A stretch of DNA of 64,000 bases from Rhodobacteraceae bacterium M382 (GTDB taxonomy: Bacteria > Pseudomonadota > Alphaproteobacteria > Rhodobacterales > Rhodobacteraceae). This document shows, in pieces, positions 42,354-50,444 of the stretch (positions are counted from its first letter, which is position 1; every line of letters starts with the position of its first letter). The notes beneath the pieces are model-generated. The model was given only the letters and a program-made list of their open reading frames with translations, made no database searches and was not told the DNA's origin. The position numbers and the translations under genes are program-made. The stretch covers positions 223,934-287,933 of the forward strand of contig CP081101.1 of the NCBI GenBank assembly GCA_025141015.1. Reading direction: 5' to 3'.

Positions 42354-43952
42354 ATGTCAGACGACAAGTTCAACAACTACCTTTTCAAACAATATGTGGC
42401 CAACAAGATCTCGCGCCGCAAGTTCATGGGAACCTTGGCCGCAGCGGGGGTTACTGCAGGCGTTATCAATGGGTTGACTGCGCAGCGCGCCCAGGCTGCA
42501 ACACCGAAAAAGGGTGGACGTCTGGTCGTTGGCATCGAATCTGCCCAAGCCCAGGACAGCCTGGACCCAACCAAATATTTCAGCACCTCGAATATCCAGA
42601 TGGGTTATGCGGTGCATGACAATCTGGTGAACCGGGACGCGAATCTGCAACCCCAGCCCTGGCTGGCAACATCATGGGAATCCAACGCTGATGCATCGTC
42701 GTGGGTCTTTGACCTGCGGCAGGGCGTAACTTTCCATGACGGTTCGGACTTTGCTGCCGAAGACGTCATCTATTCGATGAAGCGCCACTATCGCGAAGGG
42801 TCCGAAGCACCTTCAAAATCCTTCATGAGCCAGATCAAGGATATCGTTAAGCTGGGCGAACATCAGGTCCGCTTTGACCTGGTCGCACCAAACGCCGACT
42901 TTCCCATGATCCTGTCGGACACCCGCGTGCAGGTGACCAAACGCGATCTCGAAGATTTCACCGGCACACCTCCGGGAACCGGCCCGTTCAAGGTGGTCGA
43001 GTTCACTCCCGGCAGCCGCTATGTCATGGCGCGCAATGAAAACTATTGGGGTGATGACGGGCCCTATGTGGACGAGCTGGAATTTGTTGGCATCGCCGAC
43101 AACACCGCCCGCATCAACGCGCTGATCGCCGGCGACATCAACGTCCTGTTGCAGCTGGATCAAAAGGCGACCCGCCTGATCGACAACAGCGGCATCGGCT
43201 ATGTGATCGACGCCCCGTCAGGTGCTTTCATCAATCTGGCGATGATGATGGATCGCGAACCTACCAATAATGCCGATTTCCGTCAGGCGATGAAATACGC
43301 CGTCGACCGTGAAGGCATCCGCGACAATATCCTCAAAGGGTTGGGCAGCATCGGCAACGACCACCCGATCGCGCCGATCGACCCCTATTACAACTCCAAT
43401 ATCCCACAGCGGCAGTACGACCCGGACAAGGCCCGCTTCCACATCAAGAAGGCAGGCCTGGAAAACACGCCCATCGACATCTACGGCTCCGACGTGGCGG
43501 GCACTGGTGCGCTGGCGTCAGCCCAGCACCTGCAGCAAAGCGCCAAGGCGGGCGGCATCAACCTGAATGTGATCAACCCGCCCTCGGACAGTTTCTGGTC
43601 GGCGGTCTGGATCCAAAAGCCCATGGTCACCTCGGGCTGGGATCCGCGCCCGGTGCCGGATCTGATCTTCTCCATCGCGTTTTCCAACACCTCCAGCTGG
43701 AACGAGACCCTGTGGAGCAACGACCGGTTCGAAAAACTTTTGGTAGAGGCCCGTTCGGTCACCGACTTTGCCAAGCGCAAAGAGATGTACGACGAAATGC
43801 AAATGATGCTGCATGACGATGGTGGCCATATCACCTTGGGCTTCCGCAACTTTGTCGATGCGGCGCGTAACGAAGTGCAGGGCATTACTCCCCATGGTTC
43901 GGGACCGTTGGGTTTCTATCAGATGCAGCGTACTGCCTGGATCGACGAATAA
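42354..43952 (+). CDS. ABC transporter substrate-binding protein, peptide/opine family (SBP_bac_5)
   Basis: 532 residues. The N-terminus carries a Tat signal (KISRRKFMGTLAAAGVTAG, cleavage likely after AQA), so it is exported folded. The mature part is the DppA/OppA-type binding protein (YAVHDNLVNRD, then GTGPFKVVEFTPGSRYVMARN, and VDREGIRDNILKGLG). Many members of this family bind non-peptide ligands such as opines, betaines or aromatic amines. It faces away from the permease/ATPase operon and shares the GntR operators. A strong terminator follows. Confidence 0.93.
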   Translation: MSDDKFNNYLFKQYVANKISRRKFMGTLAAAGVTAGVINGLTAQRAQAATPKKGGRLVVGIESAQAQDSLDPTKYFSTSNIQMGYAVHDNLVNRDANLQPQPWLATSWESNADASSWVFDLRQGVTFHDGSDFAAEDVIYSMKRHYREGSEAPSKSFMSQIKDIVKLGEHQVRFDLVAPNADFPMILSDTRVQVTKRDLEDFTGTPPGTGPFKVVEFTPGSRYVMARNENYWGDDGPYVDELEFVGIADNTARINALIAGDINVLLQLDQKATRLIDNSGIGYVIDAPSGAFINLAMMMDREPTNNADFRQAMKYAVDREGIRDNILKGLGSIGNDHPIAPIDPYYNSNIPQRQYDPDKARFHIKKAGLENTPIDIYGSDVAGTGALASAQHLQQSAKAGGINLNVINPPSDSFWSAVWIQKPMVTSGWDPRPVPDLIFSIAFSNTSSWNETLWSNDRFEKLLVEARSVTDFAKRKEMYDEMQMMLHDDGGHITLGFRNFVDAARNEVQGITPHGSGPLGFYQMQRTAWIDE

Positions 43953-43976
43953 CCTGATCTCCCCTACCTCTGACTT

Positions 43977-44006
43977 GGGCCAGCGTTTTGCGCGCTGGCC
44001 CTTTTT
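43977..44006 (+). terminator. Intrinsic terminator after the binding-protein gene
   Basis: GGGCCAGCG and CGCTGGCCC form a perfect 9-bp stem with a 7-base loop, followed by TTTTT. It is in the short gap before the second mttB-like gene. It would let the binding protein be made in excess of the downstream enzymes. Confidence 0.9.
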
Positions 44007-44037
44007 CCCACTGAACCCCAATACATGAGGTGCCGAA

Positions 44038-45450
44038 ATGGCCATCCGATCCCGTGGTCGCAGGCGGGTTGCTGGCTCTGTTGTCTCTCAACGCAGACCC
44101 CGGCAATCCTATCTGGAAACTATCACCAACGATCAGGCCGAGATGATTTTTGAAGGGGTGCTGAGTGTTCTCAGCAACGTCGGCATGCTGGTCGAAGACT
44201 CCGAGGCCCGGGCAATGCTGGTGGCCGCAGGTGCCCGTGCGCAGGACGAGCGGATTTTTTATCCTCCGGACTTGGTTCGCCGGGCATTGGAAACCGTACC
44301 GGCGCGCATTGCCTTCTTTTCGCAGAACGGCGATCAGGCCTTTGCCACCGACGACGCGGTGCCGCGATTTGGGACGGCCGTTAACTGCGTGCAGGTTCTG
44401 GATCCGCGCAGTGGCGATTACCGCCCTTGTGTTCTATCCGACATCTCGGACCATGGACGTCTGCAACAGGCCCTTCCCCATATAGATATAGCGGCCGCAC
44501 TGGGATATCCCAGTGATGTGGACGCAGCCACCGAAGCGCTTGCCAGCGCCCGGGCCTTGATGGAAACCACATCCAAACCGATCTTTTTTACCGGACATGA
44601 CGAACATGGCGTGCGCGCAATCTGGGAGGATATGGCAGCGCGCGCTGGCGGCATGGGCAATCTCGCCGACAGGCCATTTGGCTTGGATTTGGTGGGTCCC
44701 GTGTCGCCCCTAAAGCTAGGTGGGGAAACCTGCCAGCGGCTGATGATGGCTGCCCGCCTGCACCTGCCGGTGGTCTGCTATCCCGCAATCTTTCCTGGCA
44801 TGGCCTGCCCGTTAACATTGGCCGGTGCGATTACACAGGCAACGGCAGAATCCGTCGCCGGGATCGTGATCAGCCAGCTTGCCGCCCCGGGTGCGCCGGT
44901 CATGTCCGGATCGTCCGTCATGCCCATGGACATGCGCCGTGCCGATATGGCCATTGGGTCTCCAGAATACACACTGGCGGGATTAGGGGCCGCGGATGTG
45001 TTCCGCCACCTCGGGATCCCCAGCTGGGTTGGATCAGGTTGCACTGACGCGCATGACATCAGCCCCCAGGCCTTTGCCGAGGCCAGCGCGAGCCTGCATG
45101 GCACCTGCGTCGCGGGTACCGCGCTGACCCATAATCTGGGAGTACTGTCGAGCGGACGCACCGGCTCGATGGAAATGCTCGTCGCATGTGATGAGATGGC
45201 CGCCATGGCGACCAAGTTCGGTGCCGGGATCGAAGTGACCCCCGAGACCATTGCCACAGATGTGATTGCCCGCGCCTCGGCTGACAATTCCTTTTTGACT
45301 GACCCACACACATTGGAACGCTATGAAACTGAAATGTGGATCCCCGGTTTGATGCGCCGGGAAGGTATTGAAAACTGGCAAGACGCCGGGCGGCCGGTTC
45401 TGCGGGCCCAGCTGCGCGAGAAGACACTCGATCTCTTGGAGAGCCTCTGA
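44038..45450 (+). CDS. Trimethylamine methyltransferase (MttB) family protein, second copy
   Basis: 470 residues, non-pyrrolysine, with a basic N-terminus (AIRSRGRRRVAGSV). It shares the superfamily plan with the copy at 32826 (FGTAVNCVQVLDPRSGDYRP, later PQAFAEASASLHGTCVAGTAL, and FLTDPHTLERYETEMWIP at the C-terminus) but is clearly diverged, so probably has a different substrate. It follows the binding-protein gene behind a terminator and is coupled to a GST-like gene. No corrinoid protein is nearby. Confidence 0.9.
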   Translation: MAIRSRGRRRVAGSVVSQRRPRQSYLETITNDQAEMIFEGVLSVLSNVGMLVEDSEARAMLVAAGARAQDERIFYPPDLVRRALETVPARIAFFSQNGDQAFATDDAVPRFGTAVNCVQVLDPRSGDYRPCVLSDISDHGRLQQALPHIDIAAALGYPSDVDAATEALASARALMETTSKPIFFTGHDEHGVRAIWEDMAARAGGMGNLADRPFGLDLVGPVSPLKLGGETCQRLMMAARLHLPVVCYPAIFPGMACPLTLAGAITQATAESVAGIVISQLAAPGAPVMSGSSVMPMDMRRADMAIGSPEYTLAGLGAADVFRHLGIPSWVGSGCTDAHDISPQAFAEASASLHGTCVAGTALTHNLGVLSSGRTGSMEMLVACDEMAAMATKFGAGIEVTPETIATDVIARASADNSFLTDPHTLERYETEMWIPGLMRREGIENWQDAGRPVLRAQLREKTLDLLESL

Positions 45451-45451
45451 C

Positions 45452-46099
45452 ATGGCCGATTATACTCTGTTCTGTGCCCCTGACACCTACGCGATGGGGG
45501 CCCATGCTGTCCTCGAAGAAGTCCAGGCCGACTATGCGGTACACTGGGTCCACCTGTTCGAGAATGACCCAGATCCGGCGTTTCTGGCGGCCAGCCCCCA
45601 CTGCCGCACCCCTGCTTTGGCAGGCCCTGATGGTACAGTGTTTGAAACCGGGGCGGTCTGTCTGTATCTGGCCGAACGCCACCCCGAAGCAGGTTTGATC
45701 ATCCCGGTGGGCGACCAACGCCGTGGTGCTTTTCTGCAATGGTTTCACTATCTGGCCACGACCCTGCAACCGGACGTGATCATCCAGTATCATCCAGAGT
45801 TCTACCACGCAGACCCGACACTGCAGGCTCAGCTTAGGGACAGCTCGATGCAGCGGCTTCGTGGGGTGTTTGAAACGTTAAACACTGCGCTTGCGGATGG
45901 GCCCTACTTCTTTGGCGATCACCCGACGGTGCCAGATTTCGTGCTGGGGATGCAGACGCTGTGGGACGTGATTTTCCCGGAAGGTGACATCACCGCCTAT
46001 CCCAATATCGCCCGTCACCGCGACGCTATCTGTGCCCGCCCCTCGGTTCAGCGGATGCAGGATCAGCACCGGGCCGAAACAGCCCGGCGCAAACGCTAG
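45452..46099 (+). CDS. Glutathione S-transferase-like protein
   Basis: 215 residues from ATG 45452, one base behind the mttB-like stop. It has an N-terminal thioredoxin-like domain (about 1-75; the glutathione-binding region is visible as PALAGPDGTVFETGAVCLYLAERH) and a C-terminal helical domain (about 85-205, with PYFFGDHPTVPDFVLG). It could conjugate, isomerise or ring-open an intermediate, or detoxify one such as formaldehyde. Cotranscription with the mttB-like gene is likely. Confidence 0.87.
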   Translation: MADYTLFCAPDTYAMGAHAVLEEVQADYAVHWVHLFENDPDPAFLAASPHCRTPALAGPDGTVFETGAVCLYLAERHPEAGLIIPVGDQRRGAFLQWFHYLATTLQPDVIIQYHPEFYHADPTLQAQLRDSSMQRLRGVFETLNTALADGPYFFGDHPTVPDFVLGMQTLWDVIFPEGDITAYPNIARHRDAICARPSVQRMQDQHRAETARRKR

Positions 46100-46108
46100 G
46101 GTCGGTCG

Positions 46109-46133
46109 GCCCCCGCCCACATCGAGCGGGGGC
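46109..46133. terminator. Hairpin between convergent GST-like and PhyH-like genes
   Basis: GCCCCCGC and GCGGGGGC form a perfect 8-bp stem with a 9-base loop, in the 45-bp gap between convergent genes. It has no clear T-run but is well placed as a bidirectional terminator. Confidence 0.6.
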
Positions 46134-46144
46134 AATGGAAGCAT

Positions 46145-46930
46145 CTACCGTGCAAAGATCTGAGGGAACTTCTGGCTCACGTAGGGGGCACCAGGCGACA
46201 GAAGATCATCCTCCAACCATTCCGCCACTCCCTGATCAGGATCATATCGGGCCTGATCCAACCCGAACCGCACTGCATATCCACGCCGCCGTCGGGTCGA
46301 TGTCCGATTGCCCATGGCCGAATGCACAATGAACCCGTCAAACGCCAACAGGTCCCCTGGTTCCAGATCCCAATGTACAACCCGATGCTGATCCCGTTCG
46401 GCTTCGAAATCAGGCATGTCTACATATTGCGGGTCGTCCTTTTTGACATAGTCCACGAACCCGCCCAGCTGATCGGTCGTAAATGGGCGGTATTTCTGGC
46501 CCCAGGCATGGCTGCCCGGAATAAATTCCAGCGCACCGTTGTTGGCATCCACCGCGTCCAACGCGATCCAAGTCGTGATGATTGGCCCCGCAACCGGCCA
46601 ATAGGGTTGATCGGTATGCCATCCGGTCTGGGTCTTGGTCCCGGGTTCCTTGACGAACATCTGGTCAAAGATCAACGAGGTCCAGTCCGACCCGCCGATA
46701 TCCGCCACCAATCGCCCGATCCCGGATTTTAGGCAAAAGTCCTGAAAGATGCCGGGGTTGGTGCGCATATTGCGATAGGCGAAATACCGTTCCCCCCGTT
46801 TCAACTCTTGCTCGACTGCCGCTCGCAGTTGATCCAGCCAGAACGGTGTCAGCGCCCCGCGCACCACAACCACGCCTTCGCGTTTGTATTCTTCGGCAAG
46901 ATGGCCGGTTTCTGTTTTGATGATATCCAT
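46145..46930 (-). CDS. Phytanoyl-CoA dioxygenase (PhyH)-family Fe(II)/2-oxoglutarate oxygenase
   Basis: 261 residues. Iron ligands are H105 and D107 in GWHTDQPYW and H203 in GFIVHSAMGN, with an arginine-rich segment (about 213-216) to hold 2-oxoglutarate. Family members hydroxylate small molecules such as ectoine, proline or N-methyl groups. It ends the minus-strand operon that starts at 48795 and is separated from the AhpD-fold gene by 172 bp. It might hydroxylate the ring or methyl group of the pathway substrate. Confidence 0.9.
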   Translation of the reverse strand: MDIIKTETGHLAEEYKREGVVVVRGALTPFWLDQLRAAVEQELKRGERYFAYRNMRTNPGIFQDFCLKSGIGRLVADIGGSDWTSLIFDQMFVKEPGTKTQTGWHTDQPYWPVAGPIITTWIALDAVDANNGALEFIPGSHAWGQKYRPFTTDQLGGFVDYVKKDDPQYVDMPDFEAERDQHRVVHWDLEPGDLLAFDGFIVHSAMGNRTSTRRRRGYAVRFGLDQARYDPDQGVAEWLEDDLLSPGAPYVSQKFPQIFAR

Positions 46931-47102
46931 GTGTCTCTCCTGTCAGGACGCATGCGCCCCGATCGTGAATCATGCCCTCTCGCAAGAGGCGTTTCGGAAT
47001 CACGTCAGAGAGTTGGTGAACTGCGGCAATCAATTACGAAGGACGGCCAGGGCGACCGACAGGTCATGCGCGCAAACAACCCCGACATGAACCCGGCCCG
47101 TT

Positions 47103-47708
47103 TCATCGCCCGGTCCCTTTGGCATGTACATGCTGCAACCCGACGGTGCCGCCCAGTTGCGTTCCCAGCCCGTTGATCATGCGCGCCCAATAGGCGAATG
47201 CCGCCACCAGTTGAATCAGATAAGAGATACCTTTGTCACAGAACCCAACCTGCCGCAGAGCTTTGACATCGTCCTCGGTCATCTGATCCGGGTGCAAAGA
47301 CAACTTGCGCGTATAGGTCAGTGCCGCCTGTGTCGATGCATCGCCCAATCCCTCCAATTGGCCATCTCTCAGGGATTGCAGGATCGCCTCTCCCCGTACC
47401 GGATCCCCCAGGTACATGATGAAGTTGGCACCATGGTTCGCAGCGGCATAGTCACTGCCACACAAGATCGCGACATAGGTGCTGACCAGTTCTGCCAACC
47501 AGCAGGGTAACGGGTTGTCCGGATTGTGCAGCAGCGCCAAATAATGCGCATCGGCTGGCTGGATGGCCCTGGGCGTCTGCGACATGGCGAGATACAGGTT
47601 TTCGACTTGACCATCCTTGCCCTTGACCGCGTCATAAGCTTTGGACAGATCGCCGCTGGCATGATCCTGAGGGATGACCTGCACCCATGCAATCTGTTTG
47701 TCGCCCAC
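47103..47708 (-). CDS. AhpD/carboxymuconolactone decarboxylase-fold protein without redox cysteines
   Basis: 201 residues, resembling the peroxidase-related AhpD-fold proteins (ELVSTYVAILCGSDYAAANHG at about 73-93). In the usual motif two cysteines lie before the histidine (CxxC and three residues to His). Here these positions are S85 and A88, while H92 is kept. Peroxidase or disulfide chemistry is therefore unlikely; a decarboxylase or isomerase use of the histidine is possible. It is 4 bp behind the NicX/M29-like gene. Confidence 0.82.
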   Translation of the reverse strand: MGDKQIAWVQVIPQDHASGDLSKAYDAVKGKDGQVENLYLAMSQTPRAIQPADAHYLALLHNPDNPLPCWLAELVSTYVAILCGSDYAAANHGANFIMYLGDPVRGEAILQSLRDGQLEGLGDASTQAALTYTRKLSLHPDQMTEDDVKALRQVGFCDKGISYLIQLVAAFAYWARMINGLGTQLGGTVGLQHVHAKGTGR

Positions 47709-47712
47709 CTGA

Positions 47713-48795
47713 TCAGACCCCGATTTCGTGCAACACCGAAGAATTCAGCAGCTTCTGCTGGTCCTGGTCCATCATGGTCTGAATTTCCGGTCGGTCCAGA
47801 AAAACAAATCGCCCCCTGTCCCACACCACTTGATCATCGAATGCAATCGTCAGGTCCATCAGATGAAAGGCGGCATCTCCGGGATCAATCCCGGCTGCAT
47901 GCATATGCGTGTAGCGCGGCGAACCATAGGTCACCGTGCCCCATTTCTCCAGATCTGCATAGGGATCGCCGACATAATACGTGCCTGGGTTGATCCCCGT
48001 GTGCCACGAATTGATGAGATAAGGATCACCCCCGGTCAATGCCGCAGCGCGTTCCAGCTGCGACTTTAGCCGGGCCACCAAATCGGCAGGCCCCTGAAAA
48101 TCAACCATGCGCGAATCTTCGACCCTGGTCAGGATCGGTTCGTTCAGCACCAGGGTGCTGTCGTCATAGGCCCGTGTCGAAGACGACGTGACAAAGTGCT
48201 TGATCGCGAGGGTCCCCTGCATCCGATGACAGATAACTGGCGGAAAGATCATCACCGGAAACAGCTCCAGCGCAAAATCGGCCACGGCGTCCTCGCGCCC
48301 CACTTTGATCTCGCTGGTCAGATCCGTGCCGCAATCGCCACTGATGCGGTAACTGCGCGCACTCAGGATCAGATCCAGAAGCGCATCGTGCACCCTTTTC
48401 ATCACCGCAAAATCCGCACTGGCAAAGGGGGCCGAAAGATACCCCAGGTCCAACGTATAGGTCATCACGGCCTTGGCCTTGTCGCCCGACAGATTGAACC
48501 GCACCTGATCGCCTAGTCGGGAAAAGAAAATGGTCCTGTCTGCCCGCTCCATCGCCTCGCGCACATTGGCAGGAAAGGCGCTCGCATCTGTAACGGGAGC
48601 TGCCATAACCACCTCTGGTGTCATGCCCAGATCGGTGGCGACCTTGGCAACGGCGTCGCACAGGGCTGGATCGAAATACAGATCAGGACCTTCTTCGCCG
48701 ACCAGCAAAACTCGGTCCCCGGCTTGTGCGCCCGCACAGGCCAGCAACAGGTTACGTGCCCCAGGTACCAATTGTTCCAAAGCGATCTCGGCCAT
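47713..48795 (-). CDS. NicX/M29-like metalloenzyme
   Basis: 360 residues. The fold and size fit the group that contains M29 aminopeptidases and 2,5-dihydroxypyridine 5,6-dioxygenase (NicX). Candidate iron ligands match the NicX pattern: H265 in SWHTGINPGTYY, and H311 with D314 in AAFHLMDLTIAFDD. NicX opens a pyridine ring, so this protein may open a nitrogen ring in the island's pathway. The alternative is an aminopeptidase-like hydrolase. It is the first gene of an operon driven from the region holding operators 4 and 5. Confidence 0.75.
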   Translation of the reverse strand: MAEIALEQLVPGARNLLLACAGAQAGDRVLLVGEEGPDLYFDPALCDAVAKVATDLGMTPEVVMAAPVTDASAFPANVREAMERADRTIFFSRLGDQVRFNLSGDKAKAVMTYTLDLGYLSAPFASADFAVMKRVHDALLDLILSARSYRISGDCGTDLTSEIKVGREDAVADFALELFPVMIFPPVICHRMQGTLAIKHFVTSSSTRAYDDSTLVLNEPILTRVEDSRMVDFQGPADLVARLKSQLERAAALTGGDPYLINSWHTGINPGTYYVGDPYADLEKWGTVTYGSPRYTHMHAAGIDPGDAAFHLMDLTIAFDDQVVWDRGRFVFLDRPEIQTMMDQDQQKLLNSSVLHEIGV

Positions 48796-48843
48796 TTCGT
48801 CCCCTTTGGCAAAAGTCTTGTTATGGACTCAGCTATGACTCTT

Positions 48844-48912
48844 CTGTGATCACAGATCAATAAAAATCTGCAGCTTGCCAAATAGAATTTCCCGCGCTAA
48901 CTGTGATCACAG
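48844..48912. promoter_or_regulatory. GntR-type operators CTGTGATCACAG (sites 4 and 5)
   Basis: Two perfect copies, at 48844-48855 and 48901-48912, stand 57 bp apart in the 141-bp region between the divergent NicX-like gene and soxB. Each is near one of the start codons (about 49 and 25 bp away), so one repressor could control both directions. Confidence 0.75.
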
Positions 48913-48936
48913 ATTCAGCGCGAAACGGATCCGAGC

Positions 48937-50190
48937 ATGAGCTATTCAGGACTGTCCCTCTTGGGACATGCAATCACGGGAAACAGGCATTGGCCAGCGA
49001 TCATCGCTGCGCCGGACATGCGCGCAACCTATGACATCGTGATTGTCGGAGGCGGCGGTCATGGGCTGGCGACCGCCTATTATCTGGCGGACAACCACGG
49101 GCTAAGCAATATTGCCGTAGTTGAAGCCGGATGGATCGGCGGGGGCAATACCGCCCGCAACACCACAATCGTGCGGTCGGATTACCTCCTGAATTCCAGC
49201 TTCGGGCTCAAGAACTTCGCTCTTGGACTGTGGGCGGACCTGAGCCGTGATCTGAATTTCAACCTGATGTATGAACCCCGCGGCTATGTGGATCTCGCCC
49301 ATTCGGACGGCGAGTTGGAGCATTTTACCTTGCGGGCAAACGCCATGCGGTTGGGCGGGGCGGACGCCTCGATCCTGACGGGTGACGCCTTACAAGCACG
49401 TGTACCGGAATTGGATCTGTCCAACGGCAAGCGGTTCCCGGTCAGCGGCGCTCTGGTGCAGGAAGCCGGCGGGGTGGTGCGCCATGATGCAGTGGCCTGG
49501 GGATTTGCCCGCAAGGCATCAAAGGCAGGCATTCACATCTTTCAAAATTGTCCGGTAACCGGCTTTGACATCGTGAAGGGTCGTTTGAACGCAGTAGAAA
49601 CAACACGGGGCCGCATCAGCTGCAAGCAGGCAATGATCAGCGTCGCGGGTGCCAGCAGCCATGTTGCGGGCCTCGCCGGGGTCGATCTGCCACTGAATTC
49701 GATCAATGTGCAGGCCTTTGTGACCGAACCGGTAAAACCCGCTCTGGATGCGGTGGTGAACTACAATGCGGGCCTGTCCTATGTCAGCCAGACAGACAAG
49801 GGTGAATTTGTTTTGGGAGGAGCGACTGACGGCTATGGCTCCTTTGCCCGCCGCGGCAGCTTTGAGCGTATCGAAGACGTGCTGGCCCGAGCGGTGCAAA
49901 TGTTTCCCTTTCTGTCGCGACTGCGGGTGATGCGGCACTGGTCGGGAACCGCCGACATTCCGATGGACGGCAACGCCATCATGGGCCCCACCCCCATCCA
50001 GGGTCTGATGATCAATGGCGGCTGGGGTTACGCCGGGTTCAAGGCAACTCCGGCAGTCGGCCACCAGATGGCCGAGTTGCTGGCCACCGGGAAAACACCC
50101 GCACTGATCGCGCCATTTGCGTTGGACCGGTTCACCAGCGGCACCGAACAAGATGATGCGGGTCTCGGCCCATATCCCTGGCTGCACTAA
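48937..50190 (+). CDS. soxB: Sarcosine oxidase, beta subunit
   Basis: 417 residues. The dinucleotide motif DIVIVGGGGHGLATAYYLADNHG is at about 33-55. The histidine that carries covalent FMN is H183 in GGVVRHDAVAWGFA. NTARNTTIVRSDYL is the usual family segment near 71-84. SoxB holds FAD and FMN and is the site of N-methyl amino acid oxidation. It leads an operon soxBDAG plus a Rieske gene. Since the sequence is not an exact textbook SoxB, the N-methyl substrate may be other than sarcosine (for example N-methylglutamate or a cyclic N-methyl amino acid). Confidence 0.93.
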   Translation: MSYSGLSLLGHAITGNRHWPAIIAAPDMRATYDIVIVGGGGHGLATAYYLADNHGLSNIAVVEAGWIGGGNTARNTTIVRSDYLLNSSFGLKNFALGLWADLSRDLNFNLMYEPRGYVDLAHSDGELEHFTLRANAMRLGGADASILTGDALQARVPELDLSNGKRFPVSGALVQEAGGVVRHDAVAWGFARKASKAGIHIFQNCPVTGFDIVKGRLNAVETTRGRISCKQAMISVAGASSHVAGLAGVDLPLNSINVQAFVTEPVKPALDAVVNYNAGLSYVSQTDKGEFVLGGATDGYGSFARRGSFERIEDVLARAVQMFPFLSRLRVMRHWSGTADIPMDGNAIMGPTPIQGLMINGGWGYAGFKATPAVGHQMAELLATGKTPALIAPFALDRFTSGTEQDDAGLGPYPWLH

Positions 50191-50201
50191 GGAGAGGTGC
50201 G

Positions 50202-50444
50202 ATGTTATTGATCCCTTGCCCCAACTGCGGCCCCCGCGACGAAGGTGAATTTTCCTATGGTGGCCCGGCCCGCGCGTTGCCTGCATTGGAGGCTGACGTA
50301 AACACTGGTCACAACGCGCTCTATCATGGGGTCAACCCGCGAGGCCCGTTGCGCGAGCTGTGGTACCATACATCCGGTTGTGAATGCTGGATCACCCTGA
50401 CCCGTGACACCGCCAACCATGATTTTGTGACAGGGGACATATGA
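50202..50444 (+). CDS. soxD: Sarcosine oxidase, delta subunit
   Basis: 80 residues. Zinc ligands C6, C9, H56 and C60 (IPCPNCG and LWYHTSGC) match the known SoxD site. This small subunit is needed for assembly of the heterotetramer. ATG 50202 has GGAGAGG in front. The stop overlaps the soxA start (ATGATG at 50441-50446). Confidence 0.95.
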   Translation: MLLIPCPNCGPRDEGEFSYGGPARALPALEADVNTGHNALYHGVNPRGPLRELWYHTSGCECWITLTRDTANHDFVTGDI

